The notes beneath the pieces were generated by a model. That model did not search any database. It was not told the DNA's origin and was given only the letters and a program-made list of their open reading frames with translations. A stretch of 5,783 nt of DNA. Origin: Pseudomonadota bacterium (lineage in GTDB: Bacteria; Pseudomonadota; Alphaproteobacteria; Rhodospirillales; Casp-alpha2). The stretch spans positions 1 through 5,783 of the forward strand of contig JADFNT010000120.1 of the NCBI GenBank assembly GCA_022563215.1, read 5' to 3'. Shown one piece after another: positions 1 through 5,288 of this stretch. The position numbers were made by a program, and so were the translations under genes. How positions within the stretch are numbered: position 1 is the stretch's first letter; every line of letters begins with the position of its first letter.

Positions 1-1866
1 GTCCATTGCATGCAGGACCGCCGGATCGTCGATGGTCGCCGGCATCTTGTATTCCTCGTTGTCGGCGATTTTCTGCATGGTGCCGCGGAGAATCTTGCCT
101 GAACGGGTCTTCGGCAGGCGATCGACGACGGTGGCCTGCTTGAAGGCGGCGACGGGGCCGATCCGGTCGCGGACCATCGCCACCACCTCGGAAACGATTT
201 CGGCGTGATCCTTGGTGACGCCCGCTTTCAGCACCAGGAACCCGACCGGCAACTGTCCCTTGAGGTCGTCGGCGACGCCGATGACGGCGCATTCGGCGAC
301 GTCCGGGTGGTTGGCCAGGACCTCTTCCATGCCGCCGGTGGAAAGCCGGTGCCCGGCGACGTTAATGATGTCGTCGGTTCGGGCCATGATATAGAGATAA
401 CCGTCCTCGTCCTGGTAGCCGGCGTCCGCCGTTTTGTAGTAGCCGGGGAATTCCTTCAGATAGGATTCGATGAACCGTTCGTCGGCGTTCCAAAGCGTCA
501 GCAGGCTGGAAGGCGGCAGCGGCAGCTTGAGGCTAAGGGCGCCGATATCGCCGGTTTTTACCGGTTCGTTTTCGGCATTGAGGATCTGCACGTTCCAGCC
601 GGGCGCCGCCTTGGTCGGCGATCCCGGCTTGACCGGAAATTCGTGCAGGCCAACGCAATTGGCGGCGATGGCCCATCCGGTTTCGGTCTGCCACCAATGG
701 TCGATTACCGGCACGCCGATCTTTTCCTCGGCCCAATGGAGGGTATCGGGGTCGGTGCGTTCACCGGCCAGGAACAGGTAGCGGAACGACGAAAGGTCGT
801 AATCCTTCATCAATACGCCGTCCGGATCCTCGCGCTTGATGGCGCGGAACGCCGTCGGGGCGGTAAACAGCACGTTGACCTTGTGATCGCTGATGACCCG
901 CCAAAAGGCGCCGGCGTCGGGCGTGCCCACCGGCTTGCCCTCGTAAAGGATGGTCGTGCAGCCGTGAAACAGCGGCGCGTAAACGATATAGGAATGGCCC
1001 ACCACCCAGCCGACGTCCGACGCCGCCCAATAGACGTCACCGGGTTCGACGCCGTAGACGTTCTTCATCGACCACTTCAAAGCCACCAGATGACCGCCGT
1101 TGTCGCGGACCACGCCCTTGGGCTCGCCCGTGGTGCCGGAGGTGTAAAGGATGTAAAGAGGATCGGTCGCCAAAACAGGCACGCAATCGGCCGCCTCGGC
1201 GCCTTCCATGGCTTCGCTCCAATCGACATCGCGGCCCTCGGTCAATTCGGCCTTGGCCTCGGGGCGCTGCAGGACAATGCAGCCGTCGGGCTTGTGTTTG
1301 GCCAGGTCGATGGCGCCGTTCAACAGCGGCATGTATTCGATGACGCGGCTGACCTCGATGCCGCAGGACGCGGTGATGATCAATTTGGGCTTGGCGTCGT
1401 CAATGCGCACCGCCAGCTCGTTGGACGCAAACCCGCCGAAAACGACCGAATGGACGGCGCCAATGCGGGCGCAGGCTAACATGGCGATGGCGGCTTCGGG
1501 CACCATGGGCATGTAGATGATGACCCGGTCGCCCTTGCCGACCCCATTGGCGACCAGAACGCCGGCGAATTTCGCCACCACGTCTCGAAGCTCGCGATAA
1601 GTGAAGGTCTTGACCGTATTGCCGGTCACCGGCGAGTCGTAAATCAGGGCCGCCTGATCGGCGCGGCCTTCCTCGACGTGGCGGTCTAGGGCGTTATAAC
1701 AGGTATTGAGTTCGCCGCCCGTGAACCAGCGGTAAAACGGCTTGTTGGTATCGTCGAGGACCTTGTCCCATTTCTTTATCCAGCGGACATCCTCGGCGAT
1801 TTCCCCCCAAAACCCTTCGGGGTCTTCCATCGACCGCCGATAGGCTTCATCGTGCGCATTGGTCAT
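1..1866 (-). CDS. prpE: Propionyl-CoA synthetase (PrpE type), 3' end cut by window edge
   Basis: This enzyme is expected to activate propionate with ATP and CoA, through a propionyl-AMP intermediate, to propionyl-CoA in the cytoplasm. I read 622 codons without a stop, so only the extreme C-terminus is missing (family members are about 630 aa). The P-loop-like A3 motif YTSGTTGEPKG is at residues 241-251 and is followed by VVRDNGGH, typical of PrpE rather than acetyl-CoA synthetase. AGER is at 367-370 and HWWQTETGW at 390-398; Trp after TETG fits PrpE, where Acs has Gly. YYKTADAG is at 476-483 and RTDDIINVAGHRLSTG starts at 496. The catalytic lysine is K591 in TRSGKI, the lysine commonly controlled by acetylation in this family. 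The ATG at 1866 has GGGGAGG ten bases upstream (1877-1883); M13 is a weaker alternative start. It diverges from another acyl-CoA synthetase. No methylcitrate-cycle genes are in view. The PrpE call is strong; a side activity on acetate or other short acids is possible. Confidence 0.93.
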   Translation of the reverse strand, partial: MTNAHDEAYRRSMEDPEGFWGEIAEDVRWIKKWDKVLDDTNKPFYRWFTGGELNTCYNALDRHVEEGRADQAALIYDSPVTGNTVKTFTYRELRDVVAKFAGVLVANGVGKGDRVIIYMPMVPEAAIAMLACARIGAVHSVVFGGFASNELAVRIDDAKPKLIITASCGIEVSRVIEYMPLLNGAIDLAKHKPDGCIVLQRPEAKAELTEGRDVDWSEAMEGAEAADCVPVLATDPLYILYTSGTTGEPKGVVRDNGGHLVALKWSMKNVYGVEPGDVYWAASDVGWVVGHSYIVYAPLFHGCTTILYEGKPVGTPDAGAFWRVISDHKVNVLFTAPTAFRAIKREDPDGVLMKDYDLSSFRYLFLAGERTDPDTLHWAEEKIGVPVIDHWWQTETGWAIAANCVGLHEFPVKPGSPTKAAPGWNVQILNAENEPVKTGDIGALSLKLPLPPSSLLTLWNADERFIESYLKEFPGYYKTADAGYQDEDGYLYIMARTDDIINVAGHRLSTGGMEEVLANHPDVAECAVIGVADDLKGQLPVGFLVLKAGVTKDHAEIVSEVVAMVRDRIGPVAAFKQATVVDRLPKTRSGKILRGTMQKIADNEEYKMPATIDDPAVLHAMD

Positions 1867-1876
1867 TCTCCGCTTG

Positions 1877-1883
1877 CCTCCCC
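1877..1883 (-). promoter_or_regulatory. Shine-Dalgarno site of prpE
   Basis: Read on the minus strand this is GGGGAGG, about ten bases before the ATG at 1866. A second GGAGA sits directly against the ATG and is too close to act alone. The strong site supports the chosen start over the internal Met13. Confidence 0.6.
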
Positions 1884-1917
1884 AATTTCCCCCGGTCTTT
1901 GCGCCGGCGTGCCAGTT

Positions 1918-1923
1918 TATAAT
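1918..1923 (+). promoter_or_regulatory. Candidate -10 element for the acyl-CoA synthetase gene
   Basis: A perfect TATAAT lies in the spacer between the two divergent synthetase genes. No good -35 hexamer is visible 16-18 bases upstream, so an activator may be needed. Transcription would start near 1930, giving a leader of about 94 bases that contains the inverted repeat at 1942-1961. The overlapping minus-strand TATAAA (1921 to 1916) could equally serve prpE, and the direction is not settled by sequence. Confidence 0.35.
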
Positions 1924-1941
1924 CTGAAGTTTGAGCTAAAA

Positions 1942-1961
1942 CGGCTTTTTTTGCAAAGCCG
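1942..1961. repeat. 7-bp inverted repeat between the divergent synthetase genes
   Basis: CGGCTTT (1942-1948) and AAAGCCG (1955-1961) are perfect inverted copies around a six-base TTTTGC loop. After one mismatch three more A-T pairs extend the symmetry (1938-1940 with 1963-1965). It could be an operator for a dimeric repressor controlling one or both genes, or a hairpin in the 5' leader of the plus-strand gene. It does not read as a plus-strand terminator, because no T-run follows the second arm. Confidence 0.5.
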
Positions 1962-2023
1962 GTTTGTGGCACTCTTAACCAAGGGAAGGGTCTCAACCCG
2001 AGGCCGTAATAACGGGGAAGGCG

Positions 2024-3664
2024 ATGGGCAAGGGAAAAATCTACGAACAGGGCCTGGACCGGAGCACCGCCAACTTCACGCCGTTGTCGCCGTTGTCGTT
2101 CATCGGCCGTACGGCCGCGGTCTATCCCGATCATGTTTCCGTCATCCACGGCCAAAAGCGGTTTACCTGGTCTGAAACCTATGCCCGTTGCCGCCGCCTT
2201 GCCGGAGCCCTGGCCAAGCGCGGGATCGGGGTTGGCGATACCGTCGCCGTCATGGGCTCCAACACGCCGGAAATGGTCGAGGCCGCCTTCGGCGTACCGA
2301 TGTGCGGCGCCACGCTGAATACGCTCAACGTCCGCCTCGATGCCGACACCATCGCTTTTTGTCTGAACAACGGCGAAGCCAAGATGCTGATTACCGACAC
2401 CGAGTTCTCGCAAACCGTCAAAGTGGCGCTGGCCGGCCTGGGGCGCGATATCGTCGTAATCGACATCGACGACACCGAGGCCGGCGAAGACATCAGCCGC
2501 GAGCGGCTGGGCGAAAAGGACTATGAGGCGCTGCTGGAGGAAGGGGAGGCGGACTTCGACTGGCATCTTCCCGACGACGAATGGCAGGCCATCTCGCTCA
2601 ACTTCACGTCGGGCACCACCGGCGACCCCAAGGGCGTCGTCTATCATCACCGCGGCGCCTATCTGAACGCCATCAGCAACATCGTCGGCTGGAACATGGC
2701 CCACCATCCGGTTTATCTGTGGACGCTGCCGATGTTCCATTGCAACGGCTGGTGTTTTACGTGGTCGATCGCCGCCGTCGCCGGCATCAACGTCTGCCTG
2801 CGGCGCGTCAGCGCGGCCAATATCTACAACGCCATCGCCGATCATCGGGTGACCCATTTCTGCGGCGCCCCCATCGTGTTGAACTTCGTCGTCAACGCCA
2901 CCGACGCGGAACGCCGGGAATTCGATCATACCGTCAACGTCATGACCGCCGCCGCGCCGCCGCCGGCATCGACGCTGGAAGGCATGCAGCGCCACGGATT
3001 CAACGTAACCCACGTATACGGGTTGACGGAAACATACGGCCCGGCGGTTATCTGTTCGTGGCACGACGAATGGAACGGCCGCCCCATCGAAGAGCAGGCG
3101 GCGCTGAAATCCCGTCAGGGGGTCAACTACCACATGCTCCAGGGGTTAAAGGTCATGGACCCGGAAACCATGACCCCGGTCCCCAATGACGGGGAAACCA
3201 TGGGCGAGGTCATGTTCCAGGGCAACATCGTCATGAAGGGGTATCTGAAGAACGAAGAAGCCACCAAGGACAGTTTCGCCGGGGGCTGGTTCCATTCCGG
3301 GGACCTGGGCGTGATGCATCCCGACGGCTACATACAGCTCAAGGACCGATCCAAGGACATCATCATTTCCGGCGGCGAGAACATTTCGTCGATCGAGATC
3401 GAAGACGTTCTCTACAAGCATCCCGCCGTGCTGGCCGCCGCCGTGGTCGCCAAGCCGGACGAGAAATGGGGGGAAACGCCCTGCGCCTTCATCGAATTGA
3501 AGGAACAGGGCGAACCGGTGACCGAAGACGGCTTGATCGAATTCTGCCGCGACAACATGGCCCACTACAAAGCTCCCAAGACCGTGGTTTTCGGCCCGCT
3601 ACCGAAGACATCGACGGGAAAAATCCAGAAGTTCAAGCTGCGCGATATTGCCAAGGACTTGTGA
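2024..3664 (+). CDS. Acyl-CoA synthetase (AMP-dependent ligase), short/medium-chain type
   Basis: This is a complete 546-residue adenylate-forming enzyme that converts a carboxylic acid, ATP and CoA to acyl-CoA, AMP and pyrophosphate in the cytoplasm. The motifs are in order: TSGTTGDPKG at 195-204, PMFHCNGW in the middle, YGLTETYGP at 332-340, GDL with ATP-ribose-binding D427, hinge KDRSKDIIISGGEN from 440, and catalytic K533 in TSTGKIQKF. The overall sequence resembles the bacterial group related to plant acyl-activating enzymes and to the DmdB (methylmercaptopropionyl-CoA ligase) branch, but the acid cannot be read from the motifs. There is no signal peptide or membrane segment, and length is normal. 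The ATG at 2024 has GGGGAAGG two bases upstream (2014-2021), a rather short spacing. It is divergent from prpE across 157 bases, suggesting shared control and a role in fatty or small organic acid use. The family call is firm; the substrate is open. Confidence 0.92.
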   Translation: MGKGKIYEQGLDRSTANFTPLSPLSFIGRTAAVYPDHVSVIHGQKRFTWSETYARCRRLAGALAKRGIGVGDTVAVMGSNTPEMVEAAFGVPMCGATLNTLNVRLDADTIAFCLNNGEAKMLITDTEFSQTVKVALAGLGRDIVVIDIDDTEAGEDISRERLGEKDYEALLEEGEADFDWHLPDDEWQAISLNFTSGTTGDPKGVVYHHRGAYLNAISNIVGWNMAHHPVYLWTLPMFHCNGWCFTWSIAAVAGINVCLRRVSAANIYNAIADHRVTHFCGAPIVLNFVVNATDAERREFDHTVNVMTAAAPPPASTLEGMQRHGFNVTHVYGLTETYGPAVICSWHDEWNGRPIEEQAALKSRQGVNYHMLQGLKVMDPETMTPVPNDGETMGEVMFQGNIVMKGYLKNEEATKDSFAGGWFHSGDLGVMHPDGYIQLKDRSKDIIISGGENISSIEIEDVLYKHPAVLAAAVVAKPDEKWGETPCAFIELKEQGEPVTEDGLIEFCRDNMAHYKAPKTVVFGPLPKTSTGKIQKFKLRDIAKDL

Positions 3665-3681
3665 CGCCCGACCCTCCCAGG

Positions 3682-3714
3682 GATTTCGAGGGGATTTCGA
3701 GGGGACTTCGAGAG
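3682..3714. repeat. Three tandem 11-bp units after the acyl-CoA synthetase stop
   Basis: GATTTCGAGGG occurs at 3682-3692 and again, identically, at 3693-3703. A third copy with two changes (GACTTCGAGAG) follows at 3704-3714. TCGAGGG recurs once more near 3730. Separately, AGAGGGCAAC is repeated at 3711-3720 and 3753-3762. The tract lies 17 bases past the stop codon in the convergent gap. It probably arose by slippage; no function is visible. Confidence 0.7.
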
Positions 3715-3820
3715 GGCAACGAGGAAACGTCGAGGGGGGCGCGGCCTTAGCAAGAGGGCAACCGAAAACCCCAGCCGAAAGGCGCCATTAAGCCTGAAAA
3801 TTTATCGTGGTCCCGGCCGC

Positions 3821-3864
3821 AAAAACCAGAAAACCAACCAGGGGATAGACGTTACTGGTTGGTT
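3821..3864 (-). terminator. Rho-independent terminator of the 55-aa YdcH gene
   Basis: On the minus strand, AACCAACCAG (3864-3855) pairs perfectly over 10 bp with CTGGTTGGTT (3841-3832). The loop is 13 bases and the second arm runs into TTCTGGTTTTT, a T-rich tail. The first arm is made of the last codons of the gene and the stop codon lies in the loop. The stem is only about half G+C, so it may be a modest terminator. In the plus direction no T-run follows, so it does not obviously end the acyl-CoA synthetase transcript. Confidence 0.55.
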
Positions 3865-4019
3865 ATGGTGGCGATTTCGTCTTTGATTCGGAGCTTCTGT
3901 TTTTTGAGACTGGCGATTTCAATATCGTCAGGGTGAGGTCGGTGGGTTTGTTCGTCGATAGCGGCTTCTAGAGCTTGATGTTTGGTCTTCAGTTCGTCGA
4001 TCATCTCCTCTAGCCTCAT
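3852..4019 (-). CDS. YdcH/DUF465 family small protein (55 aa)
   Basis: This is a small, charged, all-helical protein of the DUF465 (YdcH) family, whose function is unknown. The second half shows the family signature: PHPDDIEIASL followed by LKKQKLRIKDEI at residues 38-49. The first half (MRLEEMIDELKTKHQALEAAI) looks like an amphipathic helix that would form a helical hairpin or coiled coil with it. I chose the ATG at 4019 because GGAGGG (4026-4031) lies six bases upstream and the resulting length fits the family. The upstream ATG pair at 4056-4061 would add 14 residues unlike the family, has no good ribosome site and falls in a candidate -10 box. It faces away from a second DUF465 gene. It is a soluble cytoplasmic protein with no membrane segment. 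Confidence 0.85.
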   Translation of the reverse strand: MRLEEMIDELKTKHQALEAAIDEQTHRPHPDDIEIASLKKQKLRIKDEIATITNQ

Positions 4020-4056
4020 GGCGTACCCTCCATAGTCAAAAATCTTCCGCACCCTC

Positions 4057-4062
4057 ATCATA
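4057..4062 (-). promoter_or_regulatory. Candidate -10 element for the 55-aa YdcH gene
   Basis: TATGAT is read on the minus strand, 38 bases before the start codon at 4019. The matching -35 position is poor (TGGATT at 17 bases spacing). Initiation near 4050 would give a leader of about 30 bases that includes the ribosome site and excludes the upstream ATG codons. This is a weak call. Confidence 0.3.
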
Positions 4063-4094
4063 GGCCACCGCCGGCTAAAAATCCACCGTCGTCG

Positions 4095-4118
4095 GGACGC
4101 CCCGGAGGGCTTTTGTCC
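4095..4118 (+). other. Terminator-like hairpin in the spacer between the two YdcH genes
   Basis: GCCC-CGGA-GGGC (4099-4110) forms a four-pair GC stem with a tetraloop and is followed by TTTTGT. GGAC (4095-4098) and GTCC (4115-4118) could pair outside it, bulging the four T residues. Just upstream CGTC/GACG (4087-4090 and 4096-4099) offers a competing stem. The shape resembles a short intrinsic terminator read rightward, although no plus-strand gene ends here. It may end a short leader transcript or mean nothing. Confidence 0.3.
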
Positions 4119-4122
4119 TTAT

Positions 4123-4145
4123 GGGGAGGGGAAAAAATGGAGTAA
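4123..4145 (+). other. Two-codon ORF (ATG GAG stop) behind a very strong ribosome site
   Basis: GGGGAGGGG (4123-4131) is followed after five A residues by ATG GAG TAA (4137-4145). The Shine-Dalgarno match and spacing are better than those of most real genes in the window, yet the frame closes after Met-Glu. It lies about 90 bases before the 66-aa YdcH gene. It would matter only if the transcript starts upstream of 4123; the -10 candidate at 4199 lies downstream. Translation here is unproven. Confidence 0.25.
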
Positions 4146-4158
4146 CCGGAATACCGGT
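4145..4158. repeat. Small inverted repeat ACCGG-AATA-CCGGT
   Basis: A perfect 5-bp inverted repeat with a four-base centre lies 40 bases upstream of the candidate -10 box of the 66-aa YdcH gene. It is operator-sized but also short enough to occur by chance in GC-rich DNA. Confidence 0.35.
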
Positions 4159-4195
4159 CCCGTCCGGCGCTTGCCTACCGTTCAGGCGCGCAATC

Positions 4196-4204
4196 TGCTA
4201 TTAT
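4196..4204 (+). promoter_or_regulatory. Extended -10 element for the 66-aa YdcH gene
   Basis: TGC followed by TATTAT gives an extended -10 (TGnTAnnnT) 29 bases before the start codon. No -35 hexamer is found at 16-18 bases, but extended -10 promoters tolerate this. Initiation near 4211 would leave a leader of only about 23 bases, which lacks a recognisable Shine-Dalgarno site. Confidence 0.4.
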
Positions 4205-4233
4205 GAAACATCGTTTAACAGACATCGAAACCG

Positions 4234-4434
4234 ATGGACGAAACCGAGGCTCTGAGGAAGAAACTTTCGGACTTGAAGGCCGAACACCGTCAACTGGACG
4301 ATGAGATTTCCGGTCTTCTGGAATCCGGGAACGTCGATCAGTTGGAAATTCAACGGCTGAAAAAACGCAAGCTGTCGCTAAAAGACGAAATCCTTCAAGT
4401 CAAAAACCAGCTTTTGCCGGACATCATCGCTTAA
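4234..4434 (+). CDS. YdcH/DUF465 family small protein (66 aa)
   Basis: This is a second member of the DUF465/YdcH family, with no known biochemical role. It reads as two charged helices: residues 1-28 (MDETEALRKKLSDLKAEHRQ onward) and a C-terminal helix containing the signature LKKRKLSLKDEI at 42-53. It ends in LLPDIIA, a tail I associate with alphaproteobacterial members. It differs from the 55-aa neighbour in its linker (SGNVDQ in place of PHPDD) and in the longer tail, so the two are old paralogues rather than a recent duplication. The ATG at 4234 is the first possible start, because an in-frame TAA lies at 4216; no Shine-Dalgarno site precedes it. Its stop overlaps the stop of the converging GGDEF-like gene by four bases. 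It is predicted cytoplasmic, without membrane segments. Confidence 0.87.
   Translation: MDETEALRKKLSDLKAEHRQLDDEISGLLESGNVDQLEIQRLKKRKLSLKDEILQVKNQLLPDIIA
4402..4420 (-). terminator. Candidate terminator of the GGDEF-like gene, inside the opposing YdcH gene
   Basis: On the minus strand CCGGC (4420-4416), AAAA loop, GCTGG (4411-4407) forms a five-pair stem with one G-U, followed directly by TTTTT (4406-4402). It begins ten bases after the minus-strand stop codon. The same bases encode about residues 57-63 of the 66-aa YdcH protein. The stem is short, so the strength is uncertain. Confidence 0.45.
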
Positions 4435-4437
4435 GCG
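4428..4437. repeat. Perfect palindrome holding both convergent stop codons
   Basis: CGCTTAAGCG is a 10-bp perfect palindrome. Its central TTAA supplies TAA to the plus-strand YdcH gene (4432-4434) and TAA to the minus-strand GGDEF-like gene (4433-4431). Each protein therefore ends in Ala encoded by GCT, then TAA, in mirror image. Confidence 0.85.
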
Positions 4438-5213
4438 GTGGGTTCTTCCGGCCCGGCGTCCGTCTGCGCCAAGCCCGCGACCAGTTCCTTGTCCGCCGCC
4501 TGGATGGCGTTTTCGGGGGTGTCGACGTTTTCCAGCGTCGCCACGCCGGCAATGATCTCGAGGGTGAGGGTTTCCTCCTGCCAGGGGAAGGGTTGTGCCT
4601 TGACGGCATCGATCAGGGACTGGGCCTTGGTTTGCGCCAGTTCATCATTGCCGACCAGAAGGATAAGGCCGAAATCGTTACCGCCCAGGCTTCCGGCGAC
4701 ATCGGTGGGGTGCAGGTTGGCATCGATGACGGCGCACACGTGTATCAACGCCGCATCCAGCGCCCGGCGTCCGAAACGGCGGCGGATGTCGTCGGCATTG
4801 ACGAGATGAAGGACAACCAGGCTCGGCGGCGGCGTCAGGTGCTCCGAGTTGGAAAGCACATGGGTCAATTCGCGGCTGAATTCCCGGCGGCCCGGCACCG
4901 GCAAGAATGAATGCTTTTCCGCCAGCTCCTTGAAATGGGCCTCGCGGCCCTTGGCGCGCTCGACCTCGGCCCTGAGAGGCTCGATCTGACTTGCCAGGCT
5001 GTCGAAGGCCTGTTGGACTTCGGGCGTCAGGACGCCGGCCAGAAGCCCATCAACGGCAAAGGCCTCGGTGCCTTCCCACGGCGAAGCGCCGGAAGCCTCG
5101 TCCTCCGTGTTCTGGTCCTTTTCCCGCTGTTCTTCGTCGGTGCCGCGCTTTCCATCCTTCTTCAGGCCACCGGACCCGACAGGGGTGACGGCATCTGTCT
5201 TATTCACGTCCAT
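4431..5213 (-). CDS. Degenerate GGDEF-domain protein, probably not a cyclase
   Basis: This is a 260-residue soluble protein. Residues 1-50 are hydrophilic and probably disordered. Residues 62-100 look helical or coiled coil, and about 101-250 is a diverged GGDEF fold. The signature appears as GGNDF at 177-181 (both acidic positions altered). The strand that normally carries the metal-binding Asp reads VVLHLVNADDIRRRFG, with H136 where I place that Asp. The family's end motif GVA...ADKALY is recognisable as GVATLEN...AADKELV (223-245). The inhibitory RxxD site is missing its Arg (H168..D171). From these losses I infer no diguanylate cyclase activity; a scaffold, or a GTP- or c-di-GMP-sensing role, is possible. 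The ATG at 5213 has GAAGGA eight bases upstream (5222-5227). No sensor or EAL domain is present. It diverges from purE and converges on a YdcH gene. Confidence 0.75.
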   Translation of the reverse strand: MDVNKTDAVTPVGSGGLKKDGKRGTDEEQREKDQNTEDEASGASPWEGTEAFAVDGLLAGVLTPEVQQAFDSLASQIEPLRAEVERAKGREAHFKELAEKHSFLPVPGRREFSRELTHVLSNSEHLTPPPSLVVLHLVNADDIRRRFGRRALDAALIHVCAVIDANLHPTDVAGSLGGNDFGLILLVGNDELAQTKAQSLIDAVKAQPFPWQEETLTLEIIAGVATLENVDTPENAIQAADKELVAGLAQTDAGPEEPTA

Positions 5214-5257
5214 AACGCGAATCCTTCAACCCCGGGGCTAATCGAAACAGGGATTGA

Positions 5258-5269
5258 CCCCATTTGGGG
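5258..5269. repeat. Inverted repeat CCCC-ATTT-GGGG at the GGDEF-like gene's likely start site
   Basis: A perfect four-pair G/C inverted repeat sits immediately downstream of the minus-strand -10 box, overlapping the expected transcription start near 5263. GGGATT also occurs as a direct repeat at 5250-5255 and 5267-5272. It could be a repressor site or a small hairpin at the transcript's 5' end. Confidence 0.35.
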
Positions 5270-5278
5270 ATTATAGCA
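5270..5278 (-). promoter_or_regulatory. Extended -10 promoter of the GGDEF-like gene
   Basis: Minus strand TGC-TATAAT (5278 to 5270) is a full extended -10 element. At 16-18 bases upstream there is no -35 hexamer; that position is occupied by the CtrA-like box at 5289-5304. Initiation would fall near 5263, giving a leader of about 50 bases. Confidence 0.55.
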
Positions 5279-5288
5279 CACACCATGG

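Noticed and set aside
205..1479. 424-codon open frame on the plus strand opposite prpE
   Set aside because: It lies wholly antisense to a clear, full-motif PrpE. Long antisense frames are expected from the GC-rich third positions, and the translation shows no recognisable domain.
1964..1979. Second CtrA-like box in the synthetase spacer (TTGT-N7-TTAAC)
   Set aside because: It has two mismatches in the first half-site and no clear position relative to a promoter, so it is not distinguishable from chance.
1988..1999. GGGT-CTCA-ACCC hairpin before the acyl-CoA synthetase start
   Set aside because: A four-pair stem of this size is common by chance, and it neither covers the ribosome site nor precedes a T-run.
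1847..3133. 428-codon open frame on the minus strand opposite the acyl-CoA synthetase
   Set aside because: It is antisense to a complete synthetase with all motifs and also overlaps the prpE start. The composition is that of a reverse-complement shadow.
4020..4061. Longer start for the 55-aa YdcH gene (ATG ATG at 4056-4061)
   Set aside because: The extra 14 residues do not resemble the family, there is no good ribosome site, and the ATG pair overlaps a candidate -10 box. The ATG at 4019 has GGAGGG at ideal spacing.
4121..4255. 44-codon plus-strand frame starting at 4121
   Set aside because: GGAGGG lies upstream but 11 bases away. The frame runs into the YdcH gene in another phase, uses codons rare in the neighbours (AGG, AGA, GGA), and encodes no recognisable protein.
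4593..5276. Plus-strand open frames opposite the GGDEF-like gene
   Set aside because: They are shadows of a gene with a recognisable domain and good start signals, and have no family resemblance of their own.
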